Part shown: positions 1 to 9,856 of the stretch, piece by piece
How the letters are laid out: the number at the start of each line of letters is the position of its first letter
How positions within the stretch are numbered: position 1 is the first letter of the stretch
Assembly: GCA_963762885.1 (NCBI GenBank)
Contig: CAVXNH010000100.1
Span: forward strand, 1 to 64,000
DNA: 64,000 bases
Reading direction: 5' to 3'
Source: JASHVB01 sp963762885
GTDB lineage: Bacteria > Pseudomonadota > Alphaproteobacteria > Acetobacterales > Acetobacteraceae
Program-made: the position numbers and the translations under genes
Notes under the pieces: model-generated
Databases searched by the model: none
Seen by the model: only the letters and a program-made list of their open reading frames with translations
What the model was told of the DNA's origin: nothing

Positions 1-141
1 GCCCAATTGATCTGACAGCCTCCGGAGAAAATGTCCGGTCCGTGCTGGGCGGCATTACTCAGTCCCATGCCCTGAGGAAGAAGCGGCCCCACCCCGGATG
101 CTAAAATCACCTTGTAAATCAAGGATTTCTGAGGCATTCAC

Positions 142-2225
142 GTGGTTCTGGAACTCGAAAAGAGGCTCGGCGAAGCGATTCGAGCCGTGTTCAAGGAAAA
201 GTACGATCTCAGTCGTGAACATTCCGCTGGAGACGCCGCCCGACCTGCGTTTGGCGAGATCGCCACGCCCATCGCCTTCGAACTGGCCCGCAAGCTGCGC
301 AAAGCGCCCAAGATCATCGCCCAGGAGATCGTCGCCGCTCTCGGCTCACTCGGCGGCTTTGCCGGTTTCGAGGTCGCCGGCGCCGGGTACATCAATGCCC
401 GTCTCGATCGCGCCGCGGCGGCAGTGCGGATGGTGGCGACGACGCGCCGAAGGCCGTCCGCCGCTGACGCCAGCAAGGTGGGGCATCCATCACTCGCTTG
501 TCGAACACACTCGCATCAATCCCAACAAGGCCGCGCACATCGGGCATTTGCGCAACGCCATCCTCGGCGACACCTTCGTGCGCCTGCTGCGCGCCGCCGG
601 GCAAAAGGTGGATGTGCAGAACTATATCGACAACACCGGCGTGCAGGTGGCCGATGTGGTGGTCGGCTTTCTGCACCTTGAAGGCAGAATCGCGGCCGAA
701 GTTCGCGCGCTCGTCGCAGATTGCGAAAGACCGCTGCCGGAGCCCGAAGGCTGCAGACGCAATTGACTACTACTGCTGGGACCTCTACGCGCGCACTTCG
801 AGTTGGTACGGCGAAGGAAGCGCCGAAGAACAAGCCGCGCGCAAACAGAATTCGCCTCGACACGCTGCACGAGATTGAAGCATGGCGACAATGAAACCGC
901 CGAAATCGCCGAGCTCGATCTCGACCGCGGTCCTGCGCCGCCATCTTGAAACCATGCTGCGCCTCGGCATCGAGTACGATTTTCTGCCCCGCGAGAGCGA
1001 GATTCTGCACCTCAAGTTCTGGGAAGCGGCCTTCGAGAAGCTCAAGCAATCCGGCGTGCTCTACTTCGAAAACGAAGGCAAGAACAAAGGCTGCTGGGTG
1101 ATGACGCGGCCCGGCTGCCACGAGGAGTCCAAGACGAGAACGGCACGAAGACCGATGAAGATGCCAAGGTCATCGTCCGCTCCAACGGCACCGTCACCTA
1201 TGTCGGCAAAGACATCGCCTACCACCTTTGGAAGTTCGGCCTGCTCGGCCGCGACTTCGGTTACAAGCCGTTCTTCCAATATCCCGATCACGAGTGCTGG
1301 ATCTCGGCCGTCCAGGGCGAGGAGCCCCATCCGCACTTCGGCGGCGCCACGGCCATCTACAACGTGATCGACTCGCGCCAGGCCGATCCGCAGGCCAACG
1401 TGATCCAGGCGCTGCGCGGCATGGGCCACACCGACCAGGCCGATCACTACACGCACTTCAGCTACGAGATGGTCGCGCTCACGCCGCGCTGCGCCGTGGA
1501 ACTTGGCTACAACGTCTCCGAAGAGGACAGAAGAGCCGTACATCGAAGTCAGCGGCCGCAAAGGCTTCGGCGTCAAGGCCGACGACCTGATCGACAAGCT
1601 CATCGCCGCCACGCGCGCCGAGGTGGACGCGCGCCAGACCGGCGGCACGGGTGCGATGCCGAAGCCGAGCGGCAGAAGATCGCCGACCAGATCGCCATCG
1701 GCGCGCTGCGCTACTTCATGCTCAAGTTCACGCGCAATTCCGTGATCGCCTTCGACTTCAAAGACGCGCTCAGCTTCGAGGGCGAGACCGGCCCGTACAT
1801 TCAATACGCCGTGGTGCGCATCCGCAACATCTTCCGCAAAGGCAGGAACCACGCCGGAAGCGGTGCTGGCGGAGTTTGCGAAGCAGCGAGTCAGCAAGTC
1901 AGCGAGTCAGCAAGCCAGCAGGCAGCGTAGGGCTCTCGACTATCTCAGCGGCGAGGAGAACGAAGACATCTGGTCTCTGTGGCTGCGCGCCGGCCGTTTT
2001 TCTCTGGTTTTGGAGCAGTGCATTGCAGGTTCCGAGCCTGCCTATCTCGCCAAGCACGCCTTCCAGCTCGCGCAGGAGTTCGCCAACTTCTACCATCGCC
2101 ATCACATCCTCACCGAAGAAGACCCCGCGCGCAAAACATTTCTCCTCGCCACGGCCGCCGTCGCGCTGCGCGAATTGGTCGAAGCGCTCAGCCTGCTCGG
2201 CATCGAAAGCCCGGAAGCGATGTGA
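142..2225 (+). CDS. argS: Arginyl-tRNA synthetase (reading frame broken by several frameshifts)
   Basis: Class I aminoacyl-tRNA synthetase that charges tRNA-Arg in the cytoplasm. The GTG at 142 opens an N-terminal Add-1-like domain. The HIGH signature is visible as HIGHLRNA near 536, followed by VQNYIDNTGVQVADVV, which is typical of ArgS. The C-terminal anticodon-binding part (FANFYHRHHI near 2085) is continuous from 1863 to the TGA at 2223-2225. Protein similarity jumps frame near 430, 690-770, 1120, 1525, 1650 and 1840, so no full-length protein can be read. The pieces are collinear and nothing is missing, which points to base-calling indels more than decay. A simple-sequence tract lies inside the C-terminal part. 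Identification is firm; the start is less certain. Confidence 0.9.
1882..1926 (+). repeat. Simple-sequence tract inside argS
   Basis: Imperfect tandem copies of a unit like gcgagtcagcaagtca, encoding Ser/Gln/Ala-rich residues (VSKSASQQAS), sit between the catalytic and anticodon-binding parts of argS. The tract keeps the downstream frame open. Nothing comparable is expected in ArgS at this point, so it is probably a lineage-specific expansion. Confidence 0.6.
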
Positions 2226-2387
2226 AGGCAGAGGATAAGGGCAGGGGGTCAGGGACCGGGGTGAACTCCACCACCAGGACCAGATATGAGGACACAGGGA
2301 ACAAGCGGCGATGTGGGCGGGCTTGGCTGGCGGGTATGCGCGGAGGACTAGATCACAGAACAAAATCCCTATCGGAAGGAGCCGTTC

Positions 2388-3716
2388 ATGGCGAGGATTC
2401 TGGGCGGAATTGCCACGTCGCATTCCCCGACGATTGGTTTTCCATTCGACGCCGGAAAGCAGAACGATCCGGTCTGGGCGCCGATCTTTGCGGGTTACGA
2501 GCCAGTACAGAAATGGCTTGCGGAGAAGCAGCCGGACGTTCTCTTTACATCTATAACGACTACGTCACCTCGTTCTTCTTCGACCATTACTCGCATTTCG
2601 CGCTGGGCATCGGCGAGGAGTACGCCGAGCCGACGAGGGTGGCGGACCGCGCAAGATCCCGCCGATCCGCGGGCATGTGAAGCTGGCGCAGCATGTTGCC
2701 GCCGGGGCTGGTGGCCGACGAATTCGACCTGTCGTATTTCCAGGGCAAGCCGCTCGATCACGGCGGCTTTTCACCGCTCTCGATGATGCTGCCGCACGAA
2801 ACCGAGTGGCCGATGCCCATTGTTCCGTTGCAGGTGGGCGTGCTGGAAGTGCCGATTCCGTCCGCGCGGCGGTGCTACAGAGCTGGGCCATTCGCTGCGC
2901 CGCGCCATTCAGAGAAACCCCGAGGACATCAATGTGGTGATAAGTGTCCACCGGGGGTGTATCGCACCAAGTGCACGGTGAACGGTCCGGCTTCAACAAC
3001 ACGGAGTGGGACCTTCAATTCCTGGACATGATTACGAACGACCCGGTCCGGTTGAGCGAGATGACCATTGCGGATTACGTGCGGCTGGGCGGCATGGAGG
3101 GCACCGAGGTGATTATGTGGCTGATCATGCGCGGGGCGCTCTCAGCCAACGTGCGCAAGGTGCACCAGAGCTACTATCTGCCCACCATGACGGGCCTTGC
3201 AACCCTGGTGCTCGAGGACGAGTCCGTAAAACCACGCCAGGCCGACACTATCGCGGCCTACCGCGAGCACATGGTTGCACAGTACAAGGGCGTTGAGAAG
3301 ATCGAAGGCAATTATCCGTTCACGCTGGAACGAAGTGAAAAGGGTTTCCGGCTGAACCGTTTTCTCCACGAATTGGTTGTTCCCGAACACCGGCGGCGCT
3401 TCAAGGAGGACCCTGAAACGCTGTTCCTCGAGTGGGGATTGACGGACCAGGAGTGCGACCTGATCCGGCGCAGAGACTGGCGGGATTTGGTTCACTGATG
3501 GCGCCAGCTTCTTCATGCTGGAAAAAATGGGCGCAGTGGTGGGAACCTAGAACCTGCACATCTACTGCGGCCATGGCGGGTAAACCGCTGGAGGAGTTCC
3601 TGAAGACACGCAATGCGCCGGGGGCGCTGTACTCGGTGGCTGGAAATGTGCCCACCAATTTCACCAATGTGCAGGACAGTCAGCCGGATGTGCCGGACGC
3701 GGTGGTCAGGAAATAG
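2388..3716 (+). CDS. galA: Gallate dioxygenase-like class III extradiol dioxygenase (LigB-LigA fusion type), frameshifted
   Basis: Ring-cleavage dioxygenase of the protocatechuate 4,5-dioxygenase superfamily. The N-terminal half (MARILGGIATSHSPTIG, then a YNDYVTSFFFDHYSHFALG-like stretch) matches the LigB catalytic fold with iron-binding histidines. The C-terminal part (residues from about 3180: RLNRFLHELVVPEHR, GLTDQECDLIRRRDW) is the helical LigA-type domain. This LigB-LigA fusion of about 440 codons is the architecture of gallate dioxygenases (GalA/DesB) rather than two-subunit LigAB. The ATG at 2388 is preceded by a ggaaggag ribosome site. The frame is broken near 2550, 2690, 2870 and 3500-3550 but similarity continues to the TAG at 3714-3716. 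A substrate other than gallate cannot be excluded. Confidence 0.8.
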
Positions 3717-3770
3717 CGGGCGGCTCGTCTCTCCAAGCAATCATTCCGGTGATGTTTATAGCCGCTTATA

Positions 3771-3878
3771 GCGGTTCTCCAATTGGTGTAGAGCGAAGCC
3801 GATGCGTCAGGTGGCGTTTGCCCTTAAGAAACCGCCACACTGCACGATCCAATAACTCCACAGGAATTGGAGAACCGC
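3771..3878. repeat. Small element bounded by a perfect 14-bp inverted repeat
   Basis: GCGGTTCTCCAATT at 3771-3784 is repeated in exact inverse at 3865-3878 (AATTGGAGAACCGC), enclosing an 80-base non-coding centre. It lies between the convergent ends of galA and rpoN (3717-3945). The layout suits a MITE-like remnant or a large bidirectional hairpin; no clear target duplication flanks it. Confidence 0.5.
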
Positions 3879-3945
3879 CGTGAGCGAAGATTTGCCGGTT
3901 TCCGCACACCGTTGAAGCGAACGCGTGCGCAACATTTCGAGGGAA

Positions 3946-5554
3946 TTATGTGTCCCGCCGCCTTCTCTGGTGCGTCGAGGGAATCTGCATGTCCTCGCGG
4001 TACTTCGCCACGGTGCGCCGGGTCAGGCGAATGCCTTGCGCATTTAGCATCGCGGCGAGCTGGTCGTCGGTGAGCGGGTGCTTCGGGTCTTCGTCCTCGA
4101 TGAGCTTGCGCACCTTACGCTTGAGGACCAGCAGCGGCGTGTCCGCGCCTTCCGGCCCGTTCGAGCCCTCGGAGAAGAAGAAGCGCAGTTCCAGCACGCC
4201 CTGCGGCGTGTGCGCGTACTTGTTGGCCACGGCGCGGCTCACCGTGGAGGGATGAACGCCGATCTCCTCGGCCACTTCCTTGATCATCATGGGCCGCAGC
4301 GCCTCGACGCCCTTGTCGAGAAAATCCTGCTGGCGGCGAACAATCACATCACAAGTCCGCAGAATGGTGCTCTTGCGCTGCGCGATGTTGCGCATCAGTT
4401 GCAGCGCGGAGCGGAACCGCTCCTTGACGTACTCCTTCACCTCTTTGTCGGTGTCGGTTGAGACCAGCATGCGCCGGTAGCGCTGGCTCAGCCGCAGGCT
4501 GGGCAGGTCTTCTTCGTTCATGGAGACCACCCACTCGCCGCCGCGCTTGACGAAGATACACATCGGGCTCGATGAGCCGCGTCTGCTCGCGGTTGTACAT
4601 GCGCCCAGGGCGCGGATCGAGGGTGCGGATGAACTCCACTGCCGCGTGCGCCTCTTCGGGCGTAATCTGCGCCGCGCGCGCCAGGTCTTTCACGTCGCGC
4701 TTCTGCAACAGAGGCAAGTGACGGTCCACAATCAGCGCCGCCACTTCCATTGCGCGCCGCCGCTCCTCGATCTTGGCTTCGGCCTCGGCATGGAAGCTGC
4801 GATGCGGGTCCTCGCCGCATCCGGGTCCAGCTCTCCGCCGGCTTCGCGTACAAATGGCCGAACTCGTGCTGCTGCGCTGCGATCTGAAGCGGCAGGCACT
4901 GGCGCAGGTCGCGCGCGCCCACGCCGGCAGGATCGAGATGCTGCACCAGATCGATGGCGCGCCGAATCAGGTCGAGCGCCGCGGCCTGGTCCGTCGTCTG
5001 GCCGTTCGCAGCCGGTCGCGTGCCTGGCGGAGCCGCGATGAACGACCGCGGCCAGCTCTTCTTCGCTCGCCGCCAGGTACCCGTCCTCGTCCAGATTGCC
5101 GACCACAAACTCGGCCGCGTCGTGCAGGTCGCGATCGAGGCTCAGAGCTCCCAACTGCCACGCCAGGTGATCGGACAGAGTCGTGGGCTGGGAGAGAAAG
5201 TTTTCAAACGAGGGCTTATCGCTGTCTTCGTACTCCGGCTGCGTGCGATAGCCGGGATCGAGATACTCCTGGAAGTACGATCCGAAATCGATCTCGTTGA
5301 AGATGTCCTTGGGCGGCGCGGCTCGTTTCCTCGACGCCGCGCTCCAGGCGCTCCTCGCGGCCCGCCACCTCGTCCAGCATCGGAACCGACTCGTCAATCT
5401 CCTCCAGGACGGGATTCTCCACCATCTCCGCATCGATCATCTCCTTCAGTTCCAGCTTATTCAGGGCAAGAACACTGACCATCTGCATCAGGCCCGGCGT
5501 GAGGACCTGGCGTTGCGCCACTTTCAAATTCAGTCTTGGTTGCAGCAGCGGCAT
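3946..5554 (-). CDS. rpoN: RNA polymerase sigma-54 factor (frameshifted)
   Basis: Alternative sigma factor that recognises -24/-12 promoters and needs AAA+ activators. The N-terminal region (QRQVLTPGLMQMVSVL, then acidic ENPVLEEIDE) is the activator-interacting region I/II. The core-binding and helix-turn-helix domain appears near 4260-4330 (EIGVHPSTVSRAVANKY). The RpoN box is visible near the end as RRTVAKYREDMQIPS. The frame shifts at about 5330, 5100, 4800 and 4560, with all domains present in order over about 535 codons. It follows lptB on the same strand, the conserved lptB-rpoN order. The ATG at 5554 begins the typical MPLLQPRLNLKVAQRQ. Confidence 0.9.
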
Positions 5555-5776
5555 AAATGGGACTCGTTCCCGTTCGTGGACTTAATGCGAGTTTAATCTT
5601 GTAAGAAAAAGCTTAAAGGAGAAAATCTTTCACATTCGAAATCAGCTCGTTCCGGTTTGGGCATTGTCCCGTCCCGGAATCTCAATCTGGATATTTATAG
5701 CTCAGGCTTCGCGCCGTCGCGCCTCGATCAAGCCCGGCGCAGCGCCTTCCCTTCAGCGTTCGGCGCATCCGCCTGC

Positions 5777-6505
5777 TCAACCCAGCGAAAATCCCTCGCC
5801 CAGGTAGACGCGCCGCACGTCCACGTCGTTGCCCAGCTCGTGCGGCGTTCCGGCGCGGAAGATCCGCCCTTCGGCAATAATGTACGCCCGATCGGTCACG
5901 CTCAGCGTCTCGCGCACGTTGTGGTCGGTGATCAGCACGCCGATTCCGCTGGCCTTCAGATCGAAGATGATCTTCTGCAGCTCCAGCACCGCAATGGGGT
6001 CGATGCCGCTGAAGGGCTCGTCGAGCAAAATAAAATTGGGCTGGATGCACAGCGCCCGCGCAATCTCCACGCGCCGCCGCTCGCCGCCTGAAAGCGCATA
6101 GCCGCGCGTGGTGCGGATGTGGCCGAGGTTGAGCTGCTTGATCAGCCTCTCGGCGCGGGTGCGGCGCTCCCGGTTGCCCAGCGGCTGCGCCTCCAGCACC
6201 GCCAGGATATTTTCCTCCACGGTCAGCTTGCGGAAGACCGAAGGCTCCTGGGGCAGGTAGCTGATGCCGAAGTTGCGCGCCCGCAGGTACATCGGCAGCC
6301 GCGTGATGTCGGTCTCGTCCACCAGCACGCGCCCGCTTTCCGGCGCCACCAGTCCCACGATCATGTAGAAGCAGGTGGTCTTGCCGGCGCCGTTGGGGCC
6401 CAGCAATCCCACCACTTCGCCGCGGGAGATCTTCAGGTTGACGCCCCGGACGACCTGCCTTCCCTTGTAGCTCTTGCCGATTCCCTCGGCGATCAGTGTT
6501 TCCAT
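5777..6505 (-). CDS. lptB: LPS export ABC transporter ATP-binding protein LptB
   Basis: Cytoplasmic ATPase that powers lipopolysaccharide extraction from the inner membrane by LptFG and passage across the LptC-LptA bridge. Intact at 242 residues, the usual family length. Walker A is GPNGAGKTT (residues about 36-44), the Q-loop follows, the ABC signature is LSGGERRRVEIARAL (about 137-151) and Walker B is FILLDEPFSGIDP, followed by the ITDHNVRETL switch-histidine segment. It starts 25 bases after the LptC/A gene and precedes rpoN, as in many Gram-negative chromosomes. It is one of the few unbroken genes in the left part, and it supports a diderm host. Confidence 0.96.
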   Translation of the reverse strand: METLIAEGIGKSYKGRQVVRGVNLKISRGEVVGLLGPNGAGKTTCFYMIVGLVAPESGRVLVDETDITRLPMYLRARNFGISYLPQEPSVFRKLTVEENILAVLEAQPLGNRERRTRAERLIKQLNLGHIRTTRGYALSGGERRRVEIARALCIQPNFILLDEPFSGIDPIAVLELQKIIFDLKASGIGVLITDHNVRETLSVTDRAYIIAEGRIFRAGTPHELGNDVDVRRVYLGEGFSLG

Positions 6506-6529
6506 TCAGGTTTTGGCTCGCTTCTGCCG

Positions 6530-9073
6530 TTACCTTTGGCGCGCGGTCGTCTCCGTTGTGGTTTCGCGCCCGCCGCCTTCGATACTGACGCTATCATCGC
6601 GGCTATGGAAAATCAAAGCCTCGCCGGTCACAGTGCCCCGCTCGGGATCGGTCATCTTCGGCGGCGTGGAAGCGGTTCCGGTCAGAACGTAGTCCCCGGT
6701 CGCGCCCGAATAGACCAATTGCTCCCCGGTTCCGCGCCGGCCCTGCGGAGGTGAGCGTCACGCGGCCCGTGGCCGTCATGCGGTCCACCTGCGCCTGCCC
6801 GCCGTTGTTGCCGGCACGATTGCCCGCGGGCATCAGCTGCAGATCGACTCGATTGGAAGTTGACGTTGCCGTGCCCGTTTCGGCAACCACCGCGCCCAGC
6901 ACGCCGCCGTGCATCACCGCCCTGCGCTCGATATCGGAGTACCAAAGGTCGCCTCCGCGCACCCGAATAACGGAAGGCGCGGCCGTCTTCCGGCTGATTG
7001 CCGCCGCTTGTCCCGATGGTTGCGCAGCCGCATTCCCGGCCTCCGCCCGCACTCAACAGCACCGCCTTCACCGGGTCTGCGGGGTCCTGGTGCGGGCCAC
7101 AAGCGTCTGTTTCTGCCGATCCAGCACGATCAGCGGCCCGGAGACCGAGTTTGCCTGCTGCCACAGGCGCGCATGGCCGCGGAAAGTGGCCTCGCCCGTG
7201 GACTGGCGCAGTTGCGCCTCTTCCGCAATCACGTGCGCCGGCCCCTGCCCGCCCAATGCGCCACGTTGCCCTGGCTCGGCATTGCCGCCCGCCGCGCCGG
7301 CCGCCTTCGTCGCCGCGTCTGGCTGGTCCAGGTTGCCTTCACATTGCCGTGCGCAAAGGCATCTCCCGACTGCCTGCGATACATCCACCTTGTCGGCGGT
7401 CAACTCCAGGCCGCCATCCTCCACGCGCGGACTCAGCGTCAGGTGCAGCCACTCGCCCGCGCCCTCATACACGGCCTTGCCCGCCCTGGCGTGCAGCGCC
7501 GGCTGCGGCTGCGCGCCAGGCTTCGCCGCGGCCTGCTCGAAGAGCACCACGTGACCGTCGAGCACGGCGGACTGCACTCCGACGCCTTCGCTCCCGTCGC
7601 CATTGTCGCCGCTCTTTGCCCCGGTCCTCTTGCTCCCTTGGCGTCCCCCGTGCGCCTGGCGTAAATTGCGCCTGCAGCCGGTCGCCGCTCGCTGTTTGCC
7701 GGGTTCCCGTGGCAGTGGTCTGCTCGATGCCCGCGTGGCCCATGCCCGTCATCGAGCGCAGCGCCGAATCCGGCCCGAACGCGCCGGTCACCTCATCGGC
7801 AGTCATCTCTGAGGGCGCAGCGAGCCCCATTGCCGCGCCGGCTTTCGCTGGTGATCACCACGCCGCCCGTGCCGTGAATCGCCGCCGGCTCCAACTGTCC
7901 CTGGCCCGCGTCGCGGAAGTCCACGTCGGCCACCGGCGAACGCCAGGTGCGGCTCAGCGCAGCGGCGCGGCCTGCGCTCTGCCTGGTCGCAGTCGCCTGG
8001 CTCCGCTCTTCGCTGTGCATCTCCACGCCGCGCTCCAGGTGCGCGTGGCGCAACTGGCCCTCGGCCGTGAACTCCAGTTCCGCCGTGGGCGAGGTCCCAT
8101 GCACTGTGCGGTGCCGCTTACCGAGTCCATGGTCACGCCGCCCTCCATGTGCCCGTGGCGCGGCTGGTTGTGCTCATCGAACTCCATCGATCCCGCGGGC
8201 GCCGCCAGATGCCCGCCCGTCGCGGTGGCCAGCGTGAAACCCGCCCGTCGCGTCAAGCCGTACCGCCGATCCATCTGTGCGGAAAAGGATCTTGGCCTGC
8301 GCCGCACCCGCCTGCCCGCCCCGGTAGTCGGCCGTGGCCGCGCGCAGCAGGCAAGCTGTGCGCCGCGGTCGAACTCCGCGTGCTGCGCGTGAATCACCAC
8401 CGCATCGCCGCCCCGGTGCGTCGTCAGTTCCACCGCCTGATCCAGCGTCAGGTGGCCGCTCTGCGAGTCGTACGTGGCGCCCATGGCGCTGCCCGATCCC
8501 TGCGTCATGGAGAAATCCACGTGCTGCTCTGTCGTCACCACGCCGCTGTTCCGGTCGAAGGTCACTCCGCTGGTCTTCACGTGAATCTCGCCGCTGGAGC
8601 CTGCGCGGCGCTGCCGGCGGCGGCGATTCTTTGCCGCTTGCCGCCTCCCGGCGTGGCCTTGGCGCATGCCGGCGCCACGCCGGCCGCATCAGCATCATCT
8701 CCACCGGGCCCGGCGCCGTGGCCACGCCGCTCTTCTGGTCGTACTCGAATGTGTCGCCCGCAATCCGGTCCACGCGGTTGCCGTCCTGCGCCATAGAGCT
8801 CGATCTGGACGTCATGCAGCAGAACGCGGTTGTTCTTGAGCTGCACTTCTTTTGAGGCGTGAATCTTGTACTGCGAGTGCGCGCCGAAGGCATGGACGAA
8901 GGTGTACGCCGTTGGCCTCCTGCTGGATGTTGACGCCCAGCCGCTTGGGCAGATCGCGGCGGTTGAAGCAGGCTCTTCCACTTGCCCACGCCCAGAAACA
9001 CCGCCAGCGCCACCACCAGCAGCACGCCCGCGACCAGCACCAGCGTCCGGATTCGTTCGATCGTGAATCGCAC
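6530..9073 (-). CDS. LptC/LptA (OstA-like) LPS transport protein, large fused form, frameshifted
   Basis: Periplasmic LPS-bridge protein anchored in the inner membrane. The GTG at 9073 has a gaggaact ribosome site and gives VRFTIERIRT followed by a transmembrane helix (LVLVAGVLLVVALAVFLGVG). Next is an LptC-like beta-jellyroll (YKIHASKEVQLKNNRVLLHDVQIELYG), then repeated OstA-type strands (GVTFDRNSGVVTTEQHVDF; NGVVTAEGEV-like units) down to YVLTGTASTPPKMTDP near 6660. About 848 codons in total, far longer than separate LptC or LptA, so it probably combines both. At least six frameshifts break it. It is followed by lptB and overlaps the end of the upstream gene by spacing only. Confidence 0.75.
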
Positions 9074-9075
9074 GC

Positions 9076-9769
9076 TTAGTTCCTCACTCCCAGCCGCGCC
9101 GCCAGCCGCTGCGCAAGGCTCTCGCCCAGTTCGCTCCACAACAGGCGCGCCGTCGCGCCGGAGTCTTTCTCAACGGCCGCGGTCAGCTCGACAAGCTGGC
9201 GCACATTTTCTTCGACATGCTGCGCGCCTACCGGGTCCAGCTCGGCGTCTTCCTCAAGAAACGGCGTGTCGCGTGCCGAAGTCCACGCGGATATGCCCGT
9301 CCTGCTCATACGCGCCCTCGTCGAAGAGCGGTCCGAAGCCCGTCACGCGCACCAGCCGCGGCTCGCGCACCCAGCGCCCTATCATGTCATCCTGAGCGCA
9401 TTGGATTGTCATCCTGAGCGATCCTGCCGCTTCGGCAGGCGAGTCGAAGGACCTGCATCTTCGAGTTTCCAGCTCCCACAAGCTCCAGCCAATCTGAAAC
9501 TCGTAGGCATAGTCGTCGTGGAGCAGTTCGAGCGCCTCCTCGACGGCCTGCCGCGGCTCGGCTCCGCGCTCGGACGCTTCGCCGCCGGCCCACAGACCCG
9601 CTGGAAGACCGGCGTCTCGCTCCAGCTCACCGGCCAGACCGTGGCGGCAGTACACCCTCGCCTCGCCGCCATGCGCGGCAAAGGCGCCCAGCACCGCCGT
9701 CAGCTTGTCGGGGAGCGCCTCCAGGCGCAGGTTCGGGTACCACAGGCTCAGATAAAGCGTGTCGGACAT
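9076..9769 (-). CDS. Conserved hypothetical protein, first gene of the lpt cluster
   Basis: Unrecognised protein of about 231 residues starting MSDTLYLSLWYPNL. It has no signal peptide and is acidic (LDPVGAQHVEENVRQLVEL near the C terminus). One frameshift near 9280 separates the two halves. The stop lies 3 bases before the LptC/A start, so the two are likely co-transcribed and coupled. A dispersed 'gtcatcctgagcg' repeat has been read into its coding sequence (9386-9456). The function is unknown; position suggests an envelope or cell-surface link, but that is inference. Confidence 0.6.
9386..9456 (+). repeat. Dispersed REP-like repeat inside a coding sequence
   Basis: Two copies of gtcatcctgagcg (9386-9398 and 9408-9420), then a perfect 7-bp hairpin cctgccgcttcggcagg (9424-9440) and agtcgaaggacctgc. 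I recognise the 'tcatcctgagcg...gaaggacctgc' motif as a short repeat scattered through several acidobacterial and other genomes, usually between genes. Here it is within an open frame and adds residues such as CRSFDSPAEAAGSLRM. Confidence 0.6.
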
Positions 9770-9856
9770 CTCTATTGATTTTAGACGGGGGCGATAGAGG
9801 CGACAGGTTTCAGGGGTCAGGGGTCAAGAAACGCGGGCTCCAGGTCCGCTTTTAAC

